Below are positions 8,807 through 17,005 of a DNA stretch of 64,000 nucleotides, one piece after another. The position numbers were made by a program, and so were the translations under genes. The stretch's first letter is position 1. Each line of letters starts with the position of its first letter. Source of the stretch: Elusimicrobiota bacterium (GTDB taxonomy: Bacteria > Elusimicrobiota > Elusimicrobia > Elusimicrobiales > UBA9959); contig DMXM01000028.1 in the NCBI GenBank assembly GCA_003482905.1, forward strand, positions 36,479-100,478. Direction: 5' to 3'. A model generated the notes under the pieces. That model was not told where the DNA came from. It did not search any database and was given only the letters and a program-made list of their open reading frames with translations.

Positions 8807-8998
8807 TTACTGGTTGCCGCCGGAAGCGCCCAGGGTGCTGGCCGCGCCGTTGATCATGCCCTGTATGCTGGAGAACAGCGTAGGCATGTACTTTTTAAGC
8901 GCCACGCCGGCGATGAGCACTACGCCCACCACCACCGCGAGCATCAGAAGATATTCTACGGTGTTCTGACCTTTCCGGTTCTTAAACAGCTTGTTCAT
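8807..8998 (-). CDS. flp: Flp-type major pilin
   Basis: 63 residues from the ATG at 8996-8998, which has a strong GGAGGA Shine-Dalgarno eight bases upstream; an in-frame ATG nine codons earlier lacks this. The N-terminus MNKLFKNRKGQNTVEYLL holds the class III prepilin site (cleavage after G, Glu at +5, Tyr at +6, the classical Flp signature), then a single hydrophobic helix (MLAVVVGVVLIAGVAL) and a short Gly/Ser/Ala tail. Length and pattern match Flp1 pilins, the fibre subunit of Tad pili. The strong ribosome site fits a highly expressed structural subunit. Confidence 0.92.
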   Translation of the reverse strand: MNKLFKNRKGQNTVEYLLMLAVVVGVVLIAGVALKKYMPTLFSSIQGMINGAASTLGASGGNQ

Positions 8999-9059
8999 TT
9001 TATATTCCTCCGTAAACAATTTCAAATCTAAATAAGTTTTTCGCTTCTGCCCGATATTT

Positions 9060-9257
9060 CTACCAGGGCGTTTCCGTGTACATCCTGATTACGACCAGGC
9101 CGCCGCGCTGGAACTGGTTCGCAAGCGAATACTGCAGGGCCTTGAACATCATCACAAAAACAAAAAGCAGCGAGATCGTGACCAGCAGATACTCTATGGC
9201 CGTCTGCCCGCGGCGGCGCTTGGCGCCTGCGACCGCTTTTTTAACCGTAAAGAACAT
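9060..9257 (-). CDS. Second Flp-like pilin
   Basis: 65 residues. A basic leader (KKAVAGAKRRRG) ends at a class III cleavage site RRRG|QTAIEYLL, followed by a hydrophobic helix (VTISLLFVFVMMFKAL) and a short tail RGGLVVIRMYTETPW unlike that of the Flp gene 60 bases downstream. It is therefore a divergent paralogue, probably a minor pilin that caps or initiates the fibre. Its aromatic and charged tail is the main difference from Flp. Confidence 0.78.
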   Translation of the reverse strand: MFFTVKKAVAGAKRRRGQTAIEYLLVTISLLFVFVMMFKALQYSLANQFQRGGLVVIRMYTETPW

Positions 9258-9282
9258 CTTCAGCCTTTAAAGCCCGCGGCTT

Positions 9283-10257
9283 TTAGAACTGGAACTTAAG
9301 CGCCAGCTGGCTGGACTTGCCCAGCGCGCCGAAAGGCACAAAAGTGTAGTCGAAGCCCATGCCGTAACCCAGCGCCTGGGCGCTGTAAAGCCCCACGCCG
9401 AAAGCCCAGCCGGAAGTGTCCGTCATCCCCAGGCTGTCCAGCGCCTTGTCGTCCGTGTTCTTGCCCAGGTCGTCGCCAGGGGTATAGCCGGCCCGCAGCG
9501 CCACGCGTCCCACCTGCAGCAGTTCCTCGGGGAGGCTCAGTTCGACCCCGCCGCCAAGCCTGCCCTGGCGGTCGGTGTAGGTTTTCTGCTCGAGCGCCAG
9601 CGTCAGGAAAGGGTTGAAGGCGAAAGCGGCGCCCAGGCGCTGCACCTTCACCACCTGGTGCGCCTTGCCGGAGAAGTTCTGCCCGGCCCAGCCGAGCGAG
9701 AGCTTGCGGCCGACGCGCAGGATAGCCCCGAAATCGAAAACCAGGTTCTTGTACTCCGTGGAATAGTTATCCTCCACCACTTCCTTTACGCTCGCGCCCA
9801 GCAGGAACTTCTCCAGAAAAAAACCCTTGGCGATGCCCAGCGTGGCGTAGCCGTTGCGCACTTTCACGTCGGCGCCGTACTGCGGCTTGCCGTCCGCGTC
9901 GCGCACGTCGAAGTCCTTGACGCCGTAATAGGCCAGGTTCACGCCCACCACGGATTGCCCGATAGGGTGCACGTAGGACATGTATTGCCCGGAGTAATCC
10001 TGTATCCAGCTCAGGTAGGAGAACGAGAACTCGCGCATCTGCGCCGTGGCGATGCCGGCCGGGTTTATCCCCAGGGCCTCGCCGCCTTCCACCAGCGACA
10101 CGCCACAGTTGCCGAGGGCCTGCACCCTGGGGCTGCCGGTGGGGATCTTCATGAAGGCCGCGCCCTCCGTGCCTACCGTCGTGTCAGCGGCCCGCGCCGC
10201 GCCGCAAAGCAGCAGCGCCGCCGCGGCCGGAAATAAGATCTTTTTCATAGTTCTCAT
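9283..10257 (-). CDS. PorV/PorQ-like outer-membrane barrel (UPF0164 type)
   Basis: 324 residues with a signal peptide (about 1-23, ending AARA). The segment GAAFMKIPTGSPRVQALGNC and the following EALGINPAGIA are characteristic of PorV/UPF0164 barrels, and the rest alternates short amphipathic strands, ending LALKFQF with a terminal Phe as is typical for proteins inserted by BamA. PorV in Bacteroidota shuttles C-terminally tagged cargo in type IX secretion. Here it is the next gene after a giant FlgD-repeat protein and directly precedes the pilins, suggesting a surface-display role. A later in-frame ATG (MKKILFP) could also be the start. Confidence 0.8.
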   Translation of the reverse strand: MRTMKKILFPAAAALLLCGAARAADTTVGTEGAAFMKIPTGSPRVQALGNCGVSLVEGGEALGINPAGIATAQMREFSFSYLSWIQDYSGQYMSYVHPIGQSVVGVNLAYYGVKDFDVRDADGKPQYGADVKVRNGYATLGIAKGFFLEKFLLGASVKEVVEDNYSTEYKNLVFDFGAILRVGRKLSLGWAGQNFSGKAHQVVKVQRLGAAFAFNPFLTLALEQKTYTDRQGRLGGGVELSLPEELLQVGRVALRAGYTPGDDLGKNTDDKALDSLGMTDTSGWAFGVGLYSAQALGYGMGFDYTFVPFGALGKSSQLALKFQF

Positions 10258-10278
10258 AAATTTACCGCCCTCGCGCGC

Positions 10279-13200
10279 CTACGGCGCCAGGATCTTCTTC
10301 ACCACCTGGCACACGTCCCTGGTCCCCTCGGTGGCCTCAAAGCGCACCACCGCGAAATACACGCCGGGGGCCACCGTCCTGCCGTAGGTGTTCACCTTGG
10401 GCCAGCAGGCCGGGTCCGTATGGTTGACGGCGCACTTGCCGCCGCCGTCTATATTGTCGCCCGCGCCCCTCACGCCGTAATCCTTTTTATGGACCAGGTC
10501 CCCGGCCAGGTTGTATATTTTTACCGTCACGCGGCCGTTCATCAGCAGCGGTATCCTGAACCAGCCGGCCTCGCCCGTGTACGGGTTGGGGGCGAAGAAG
10601 GTGTCGTGCTCGAAATCTCCGCAGAGGTCGGCGCTGCCGCCCTTGATGACCGGGATATTGGAGGTCACTATGTCGTCCGCCAGCAGCGTGCCGGTGGCCA
10701 CGGAGCCATCCAGCGTGCTTATAGCCCCGGTTACGGTGGAGGCGTAGATCTTAAAGACGTAGTTACCGTCGGGCACTTTGGACAGCGTCATATCAGTGCC
10801 GTCCCAGTATTCCTCTATTTTGGTGCGCGCGGGGCGCACGCCTATTATCCGCTTCAGCAGCGAGGTGCTCTCCGGGGGCGAGGCCACGCCGTAGGCGCTG
10901 AAACTGGTACCGGGCTTGAAGATCTTGGTCACCACCTTCATAGGCTCGGAAACCTGGTAAGAAACTATGGCGGGGTAATCCATGGTCAGCGGCGTTATGG
11001 ATACGTCGTAAATGCGCAGGGGGTACACGTCTATGGTCAGCTGCACGGTGGCGCGGCTGGCCATCTGCGAGGAGATATCCTGCGCGGTGACGCGCACATT
11101 GTAAGCCCCGCCGTCGACGAAATTGCCCGCGTCGTCCTTGCCGTCCCAGAAGTCGCTGTACAGGATATCGCCGTCGCGTACCTGGCCCGCTATCACGTTG
11201 GCCATGACGCGCGGGGGCATCTCCAGCGACAGCACCTGCACGGTGACCGAGGACTGCCTGGTCACGGAATAGCTGACCTCGTAAGGCGGCAGCTTTATAG
11301 TGTCCGAGGCGTTGTACATCGTAGGCAGGCTGGGCGTAACGTTGAACGACGTGAAAATTATCTGGCCGCGGGAGATGTCCACGTAGCCGTAGGCTTCGTC
11401 TATGGCGTACATCGTCTGCGCCGAGACCACCGGGGAGGTGGTGTGGGCCACCAGCACGAACGGGTAGCGGCCGTCCGGCACCAGCAGGCCGGAACTGTCG
11501 CGGCCGTCCCAGTACTCGGTGATCTTGTAGCGGCCCGGACGCAGCCCCTGCACGTTATAGACAGGGTCGGCAGGCAGGCCGGCCAGGCTGGGGTTGGAGC
11601 CCGGCGTCCAGATCTGGTACGGGTTCACCGTTACCGAGGTCTTGTAGACGTTAAGCTCCATATACATAGGCTGGGATAATTCGAACGATATCGTGGCCAC
11701 GTCGGAAGTTCCGCCCAGCAGCGGCGTGGACTTAAGGTCCACAATGCGGAACATACTCACCCCGATGGGGCTCGCGGTAACCGTGGACGTCTTGAGGGCG
11801 GAGCACTGAAAAGGGTCTTCGGTGACGAGCTCGGCCATGTAAGTACCGTTGGGGACATAAGTGCCGTCGTCTTTTTTCCCGTCCCATATTTCCCTGTTGG
11901 AGAAATTGGCGAAGCGCACTTCCCGCGTGGTGACATGGCGGACTATATTATTACTCATGTCGCGGATATTCATGCTGACGTAGGCGTCGCGCGACGGCGT
12001 ATAGCGGAAATAGAAAGGGTCGAGACCGGCCACGGAAGGCGAGGAGCCTATTACGGTTTCGGAAAAACTCATCAGCGCCACCACGTTGCCGCGATTCACC
12101 GGCACCGTACCCACCATGGTTTTTGTGGTCCATACGGCGCCGCCGGAGGCCGCCGCCGAGGGCAGCGCCGCGTAGATGGCGTACGTATAACTGCCGTCGC
12201 AAACCGGGTGGCCGGCTTTATCCCGCCCGTCCCAGTATGTGATTACCGTTGTGCGCCGGTCTTTCTGCTCGGAGAAATGCCTTAAACAGACGTCGTCCGC
12301 CCCTCCGTCACAAAGATTCTTGCCGCCGATAAGCGGCGCCGAACTCGTGTTAACGGTGTCAAAGACCGTGCCCGACGGATAAATATCCACATAGGCCGTC
12401 GCCGCCTCGGTCAGCAGATAGCTGATGGTAGCCATATCGGTAGCGGAAGCGCCCAACGGTTTTATCGCCACATCCGTTATCTGCAGCGGATCCAGGGAAA
12501 TATACGTGGTAGCGCCGTAGGCGTTGTCCAGGCCGAAATAGTCGTAAGCCCTGGCGTTAATAAAGGCCACGTAGACCCCGGACGGCATAAGGTTGCCAGT
12601 GTTATTTCGCCCGTCCCAGAAATCACCGTTGGTCAGCGTGCCGTCGGGGGTGCCCTCACCGACCCTTGGGACGTCGTTCATTATGTGCCGCACCGGAGTA
12701 TCGAAATTGTCGTCTTCGGCCGAAAAAATAGTTATGGTGGCGCTGGCGTCCTTTGAAAGCCTGTAGAGTATATTGTAAGGCTGCGCCGAGACGCCGGTTA
12801 TGCGCCCCACCACCGTGGGGCTGGACCGCACCGTGTGAACATTCACTACGTCCACCTGTATAGGCAGCTGGTTCTGGCCGGGGTAGGCCGACGTCTGCTC
12901 TATTGAAATATTGCCGGCCGACAGGCTGACCTGGTTGGTTTTCACTTTAGCCCGGTAGCCGAACTGGCCGTTGGTCTTGCCGAATATGCCGTTCAGGTTA
13001 TACGAGGCGTCGAACGCCGCGCAGTAGTTGCCCACCAGCGCTTCGTTGGGGTAGGAGCCGGGGCAGGTGCCCACGTTGTAAAGGGAGATCGTCCTTATCG
13101 GCGGGGTGGAGGCTGGGTCTAGCGGATTGGAACCGGCGCCGAACTTAAAAATTTCAAAAGTCAGCTCATCCACTCCGAAAGCCCCTGTACTGCTGACGCA

Positions 13201-13509
13201 GACTATTTCCGCGCACAGCTTAAGACAGCCGCCCGGATAAACGTTAACGCCGCCCACGATACGGGGCTGCTCCCTTTCTATCTTGGCGGACCAATCATAA
13301 GGATTGACGCCGCTACCGCTGACCTGCGTAACAAAAGAAACATTATTGTCGCTATAACTATAGCCCATTTCACAATAGGTATCGGTCGACTTGCCTGTGG
13401 GATAACGCGCCTGCATGTCCCTTATATAGAGCTGCTGCGCGCAGGCCGTTGCCGCCAGCCCGGAAATAAGCGTCCAGGCGCCGAAAATCGAGATTAGTTT
13501 TTTTCGCAT
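10279..13509 (-). CDS. Giant secreted protein with six FlgD-like Ig repeats and a sorting-like C-terminus
   Basis: 1076 residues with a signal peptide (about 1-24). Six repeats of about 120 residues each end in a FlgD-type Ig module marked by WDG followed by PDGxY or PSGVY: WDG lies near residues 296, 425, 541, 666, 787 and 900. The C-terminus (about 985-1076) has FFAPNPYTGE, TVKIYNLAGDLVHKK and APGVYFAVV, the pattern of FlgD/type IX C-terminal domains that fold as a beta sandwich and can serve as export tags. FlgD-like modules normally cap or scaffold extracellular filaments. It sits between a PorV-like gene (21 bases downstream) and a coiled-coil protein, and is likely cargo for the barrel. 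Many Cys residues in the N-terminal 200 residues suggest disulfides. Confidence 0.85.
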   Translation of the reverse strand: MRKKLISIFGAWTLISGLAATACAQQLYIRDMQARYPTGKSTDTYCEMGYSYSDNNVSFVTQVSGSGVNPYDWSAKIEREQPRIVGGVNVYPGGCLKLCAEIVCVSSTGAFGVDELTFEIFKFGAGSNPLDPASTPPIRTISLYNVGTCPGSYPNEALVGNYCAAFDASYNLNGIFGKTNGQFGYRAKVKTNQVSLSAGNISIEQTSAYPGQNQLPIQVDVVNVHTVRSSPTVVGRITGVSAQPYNILYRLSKDASATITIFSAEDDNFDTPVRHIMNDVPRVGEGTPDGTLTNGDFWDGRNNTGNLMPSGVYVAFINARAYDYFGLDNAYGATTYISLDPLQITDVAIKPLGASATDMATISYLLTEAATAYVDIYPSGTVFDTVNTSSAPLIGGKNLCDGGADDVCLRHFSEQKDRRTTVITYWDGRDKAGHPVCDGSYTYAIYAALPSAAASGGAVWTTKTMVGTVPVNRGNVVALMSFSETVIGSSPSVAGLDPFYFRYTPSRDAYVSMNIRDMSNNIVRHVTTREVRFANFSNREIWDGKKDDGTYVPNGTYMAELVTEDPFQCSALKTSTVTASPIGVSMFRIVDLKSTPLLGGTSDVATISFELSQPMYMELNVYKTSVTVNPYQIWTPGSNPSLAGLPADPVYNVQGLRPGRYKITEYWDGRDSSGLLVPDGRYPFVLVAHTTSPVVSAQTMYAIDEAYGYVDISRGQIIFTSFNVTPSLPTMYNASDTIKLPPYEVSYSVTRQSSVTVQVLSLEMPPRVMANVIAGQVRDGDILYSDFWDGKDDAGNFVDGGAYNVRVTAQDISSQMASRATVQLTIDVYPLRIYDVSITPLTMDYPAIVSYQVSEPMKVVTKIFKPGTSFSAYGVASPPESTSLLKRIIGVRPARTKIEEYWDGTDMTLSKVPDGNYVFKIYASTVTGAISTLDGSVATGTLLADDIVTSNIPVIKGGSADLCGDFEHDTFFAPNPYTGEAGWFRIPLLMNGRVTVKIYNLAGDLVHKKDYGVRGAGDNIDGGGKCAVNHTDPACWPKVNTYGRTVAPGVYFAVVRFEATEGTRDVCQVVKKILAP

Positions 13510-13633
13510 AGTCTTCCTCTGTCGATCACAAAAACAAAGCGGGGCCGGCTAGGCCGCCCGCCGGTTCGGCGGACAGGCGCCCGTATATAAATTCACTTTT
13601 TAATTCTGCCATTTTGGTCATAACAAATCAATG

Positions 13634-15373
13634 TTAATTATAAGTCTTTAATGAGTATCTCTTCAGCACGTACCCGCCGGCGACCTCACCGGCTTTTTCC
13701 ACCGTCCACAATGAGGCTCCGTCAACCCAGAAAGCGGCGGCCTTGTTCTTGCCGAAGGGCTGGCTGGAGAGCCGCCGGAACGCCCCGTCCCCGAAAGCGT
13801 AGCGGCGCAGGATGTTATTGCCGTCCAGCGTCCATAGCCGGCCGTTGACCCACTGCATGCAGGCCAGGCTCTTTACCCCTTCCAGAGGGTAAGTGGCCGA
13901 AGCGCCCGCCTTGGGGTCGAGAGCGTATTTATAGATGAGGCCGGAGGAGGCGTCGAAAGTCCAAAGGTTGTAGCCGTCCCAGGCGGCGCCCTGCGGCGCG
14001 GGGCCGGGAGTTCTGACCGTCTCCATTATCTTTCCGTCCTTATAGCTCTGGAGGACGTAGCGCAGCTGCGTCATGTCCAGCGTCCAGAGGCCGCCGCCGG
14101 AAGCGCCGAGCGCCCCGGGCCGCAGCGGCTGCCCCTCCGGGGCGGGCAATATGCGCAGCGTCGCAAAATCCTTGGCGTCCTTGAGAGCCAGGCCGCGGTT
14201 CCAGTCGGCCAGCCAGATGCCGTCCCTGGTGACCGCCAGCCCGGAGGGGTTCGGCAGGTCTATGGGGGCGCTGGCTAAAAGCCTGTAATGCGCCTTGGCC
14301 CGCCAGGCGTGCAGCCGCCAGGCGCCAGCACTCATGACTAGCAGGGCGGCCAGACCCAGCGCCAGCGCGCGCGTAACGTTGCTGCGGGCGCGCGCAAAAG
14401 CCTTATCCGGCCCGGACGAAACGAAAACGGCCGGCAATTCCACGCCTTTAAGGGCGTAAAGCTTGAGCACCTGCGTCACCTTTTCCGTCCACTGGCTGGA
14501 TTCTTTCAGGACGTTGGCGAGACCGGCGGCGTTCTCCACGCCCTTGGATTCCTGCTCCCGCATTTTCATGGTCCAGGCCTCGCGCTCGGAGCGCAGGCGT
14601 TCTTCCCACACGGCGAATTCCTGCCTGTGAGTCTCCCAGACCGAACGCTCCCTGTCCCAAAGTTCGCGCCACTGCGTCCGTTCCGCGTCCCAATTGGCCT
14701 TCGCTCCATCAAGGCGGGCCGTAAGATCTTTTATCAGCGTTTCCTGGTCCTTCAGCTTTACCTGGTCGTCGCGGCGGCTTTTGCGCTCGCCGAGCAGCTC
14801 CGCCAGGGTGCGCTCCACCGCCTCTTTGGAATCGGCCATCCTGGCCTCAAGCCCGGCTTTCGCGTCGGCCAGGCCCGCTTTTTCCACCGCAAGGCCGTCG
14901 CCGCGCTTACGCGCCTCGTCGCGCTCCACCCGCAGCGCGTCTATGCGCTCCTGCAGGCTCACCATTTCCACTTTGGTGCGCTCCAATATCTCTTTAAGCA
15001 ATGTGATCTCGCGGCCGTGGTTCTTTTTCTGCGTGTCCAGCAGCCTTTTCGAGTCCTCGAGGTTCAGCGCGACGGCCATTTCCTCGTTCAATATTTTTTC
15101 ACGCGCTTCCTGGTAATGCTGTTTGACCTCGCCCAGGTGGGCCCTGGTCTCTTCCAGCTGGGCGGTCAGGTCCCGCAGTTGGGCGTCTTTGGCGGCCAGC
15201 AGCGACTTCCAGTCGCTTTCGGCCTTTGAAAAATTCTCGCGCAGGAAGCGCATGGTGTCCACGTTGGCCTGGCGCATGTCCGACGGCAGCGGCGAAGCGT
15301 CCGGCACGTAGTCCGCGCCGGCGACTTTCTTCCAGAGGTCGTTCAAATGTCTGTCTATGTCTTTGCTTTCCAT
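13634..15373 (-). CDS. Coiled-coil, single-TM, beta-propeller protein
   Basis: 579 residues with an unusual order. Residues about 45-290 are a long coiled coil rich in Glu, Lys and Arg (for example LKEILERTKVEMVSLQERID). A TM helix (VTRALALGLAALLVMSAGAW) lies near residues 335-355. The last 215 residues are a repeat domain with recurring GIWLADW, GLWTLD, NLWTFD, RLWTLD and SLWTVE, about one per 45 residues, which suggests a five- to six-bladed beta-propeller. With no signal peptide, the coiled coil would be cytoplasmic and the propeller periplasmic. I recognise no named family. It could be a transmembrane sensor or scaffold for the surrounding surface machinery. Confidence 0.75.
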   Translation of the reverse strand: MESKDIDRHLNDLWKKVAGADYVPDASPLPSDMRQANVDTMRFLRENFSKAESDWKSLLAAKDAQLRDLTAQLEETRAHLGEVKQHYQEAREKILNEEMAVALNLEDSKRLLDTQKKNHGREITLLKEILERTKVEMVSLQERIDALRVERDEARKRGDGLAVEKAGLADAKAGLEARMADSKEAVERTLAELLGERKSRRDDQVKLKDQETLIKDLTARLDGAKANWDAERTQWRELWDRERSVWETHRQEFAVWEERLRSEREAWTMKMREQESKGVENAAGLANVLKESSQWTEKVTQVLKLYALKGVELPAVFVSSGPDKAFARARSNVTRALALGLAALLVMSAGAWRLHAWRAKAHYRLLASAPIDLPNPSGLAVTRDGIWLADWNRGLALKDAKDFATLRILPAPEGQPLRPGALGASGGGLWTLDMTQLRYVLQSYKDGKIMETVRTPGPAPQGAAWDGYNLWTFDASSGLIYKYALDPKAGASATYPLEGVKSLACMQWVNGRLWTLDGNNILRRYAFGDGAFRRLSSQPFGKNKAAAFWVDGASLWTVEKAGEVAGGYVLKRYSLKTYN

Positions 15374-15501
15374 AAATTTAATATGTGAAAGTTACGAAGT
15401 CGCTTAACTTCATAACTCCCAGCTAGGTAAAGTTTAACAGGGAGGTATTAACCGGCCGTGAATTAAATGTTAACAAAAGGTTACAGGGCGCGTTTACGCT
15501 C

Positions 15502-15634
15502 TGCCTGCCTTGGTGACCGGATAAGCAAAACCCTGCCGGAGCCCGACGCTTACGTAAGCGCGGAGGGCGAGGCGGGGAAGGGCGAGCACGGTGTGCGAGA
15601 CCCTGTTTTTGCGTTCCGGTCACCAAGGCAGGCA
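15502..15634. repeat. Hairpin element, copy B (conserved core, private inverted arms)
   Basis: Arms TGCCTGCCTTGGTGACCGGA (15502-15521) and its exact complement at 15615-15634 form a perfect 20-bp stem that extends inward imperfectly through GCAAAAC/GTTTTTGC. The core (15532-15563) matches copy A at 31 of 32 bases and contains the perfect palindrome GCTTACGTAAGC. A second core block ends in GCAC-GGT-GTGC (15586-15596). It lies in the 267-base gap between two minus-strand genes, just after the 3' end of the upstream gene, as copy A does. Confidence 0.8.
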
Positions 15635-15640
15635 CGAGCC

Positions 15641-17005
15641 CTACCTCACCAACCCTTGTAATTCCATGGTGGCCTGGCTGATATCTATGCCGGAATCCTG
15701 GTATTGGCTGATAACGCGCTGGAGGGAACCGCGCAGCACGTCCGCCGGCGCCCCCCCGCCCTTCAGCTTCAGGTAGCTCTGCCAGTCGCTGCTGAAGTCG
15801 TACCGGAGCTGGTTGAACTTGTCCGCCCGGCGCTTCTCGGCCAAAGCCTTAAGCTCCGCCTCGGCCGCGGCCTGGCGCCTCACCACGGCGGCCAGGCGCT
15901 CCTTCTCGTCCGTCACGCTGGCCCGCTGCGCTTGTGTATCCCTCAGCCTTACGGTCAGCGAATCTATCTCCGCCTTCATCGAAGAAAGCTCCTCTTTCAG
16001 CAGCCCCTCGCGCCTGGCGGACTCGTCCAGCGCCTCCACCAGGTCTTTGCGGTACTTGATCTCCTGCTTTATCATCCGTTCGTACTCACCCTCAACGTCG
16101 CGGTCGCCGAAGCGCAGCGCCAGGGTGACGGAGTGCGCCGGGATTATGGCGCCGGTCAGCGGCACCGCCACGCCGTACGAGATCTCCGAAGCCATGTGCT
16201 TCCAGCCGAGGCCGGCGCTCATCGCGGAGGCCCGCTCCGCCAGGAACAGGCCGGCGCGCGAGAAAATACGCCCCGCGCGCTCCGTGCGCCAGACGTGCTC
16301 CACACCCGGGTTCACACTGAAATTACCTTTCTGACCGGACGAGGCCGTGCGTTTAGCCAGGTCGAGCGACAGGGTGTAATCCTCGCGTTTTTCGGAAACG
16401 CCGGCGTGCAGCACGAAAGGCGCGTTGTCCTTAATGGTCCCTAGTTTAAAAGAGGGATTGGTGATATTAAGCATGGAGAACCCGACCGTATGCCGGCCGT
16501 CGGGGCGAAAAACCGCGCCGAGGTCCAGCCCGATACCGGACTGAGCGTCCCCGCCCGCGGCCGCCGCCCGCAGCACCTTGAAATTGGCGCCAAAATCGAA
16601 AAGCCCGGCGTCGGTCCTTAGCAGGTTGGCGGTAGCCCAGCCGAAAGCTATGGTGTTCTGGGTGGCCAGCCCTTTATCATCGCGGTGGGTCCCGGCCAGG
16701 GTAAGCGTCCCCATCCTGCCGTAAGCCATCCGGGGGATCAGCGCCCAGGCCCCGTACGCGCTGAAATCCGCCGGCCCCTGCGTGGTCAGGCGGGAGGCCA
16801 GGAAAGACGCCCCTGTTTCGAACTTCCGGGAAAGGCCGGGCAGCGCCGGGTTGGCGAATAATGATACGGGATCTTCGAGGGCCGCCGCCTGGCCGCCGAA
16901 ACCGAGCTGCCTGGCGCCGGCCGGAACGTCCTCGAAGACGGCCGCCGCCGGAGCGGCGCAGAACAGCAGGCAGACGAAAGCGCGGAGTTTATTTCGCAGG
17001 AGCAT
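15641..17005 (-). CDS. PorV-like outer-membrane barrel with C-terminal coiled coil
   Basis: 454 residues with a signal peptide (about 1-22, ending AAAVF). GARQLGFGGQAAALEDPVSLFANPALPGL is the N-terminal signature of PorV/UPF0164 barrels. Alternating beta strands run to about residue 300, then a charged coiled coil (about 305-395, KDLVEALDESARREGLLKEEL) and a short C-terminal helical domain (LRYDFSSDWQSYLKLKGGGA). The coiled coil would extend into the periplasm or to the cell surface and is not part of normal PorV. The first 17 bases overlap the end of the upstream diguanylate cyclase gene, indicating coupled translation. Confidence 0.75.
   Translation of the reverse strand: MLLRNKLRAFVCLLFCAAPAAAVFEDVPAGARQLGFGGQAAALEDPVSLFANPALPGLSRKFETGASFLASRLTTQGPADFSAYGAWALIPRMAYGRMGTLTLAGTHRDDKGLATQNTIAFGWATANLLRTDAGLFDFGANFKVLRAAAAGGDAQSGIGLDLGAVFRPDGRHTVGFSMLNITNPSFKLGTIKDNAPFVLHAGVSEKREDYTLSLDLAKRTASSGQKGNFSVNPGVEHVWRTERAGRIFSRAGLFLAERASAMSAGLGWKHMASEISYGVAVPLTGAIIPAHSVTLALRFGDRDVEGEYERMIKQEIKYRKDLVEALDESARREGLLKEELSSMKAEIDSLTVRLRDTQAQRASVTDEKERLAAVVRRQAAAEAELKALAEKRRADKFNQLRYDFSSDWQSYLKLKGGGAPADVLRGSLQRVISQYQDSGIDISQATMELQGLVR

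Noticed and set aside
10279..17005. A complete type IX secretion system
   Set aside because: Only PorV-like barrels and CTD-like sequence are present; no PorK, L, M, N, sov or U-type genes were seen in the window.
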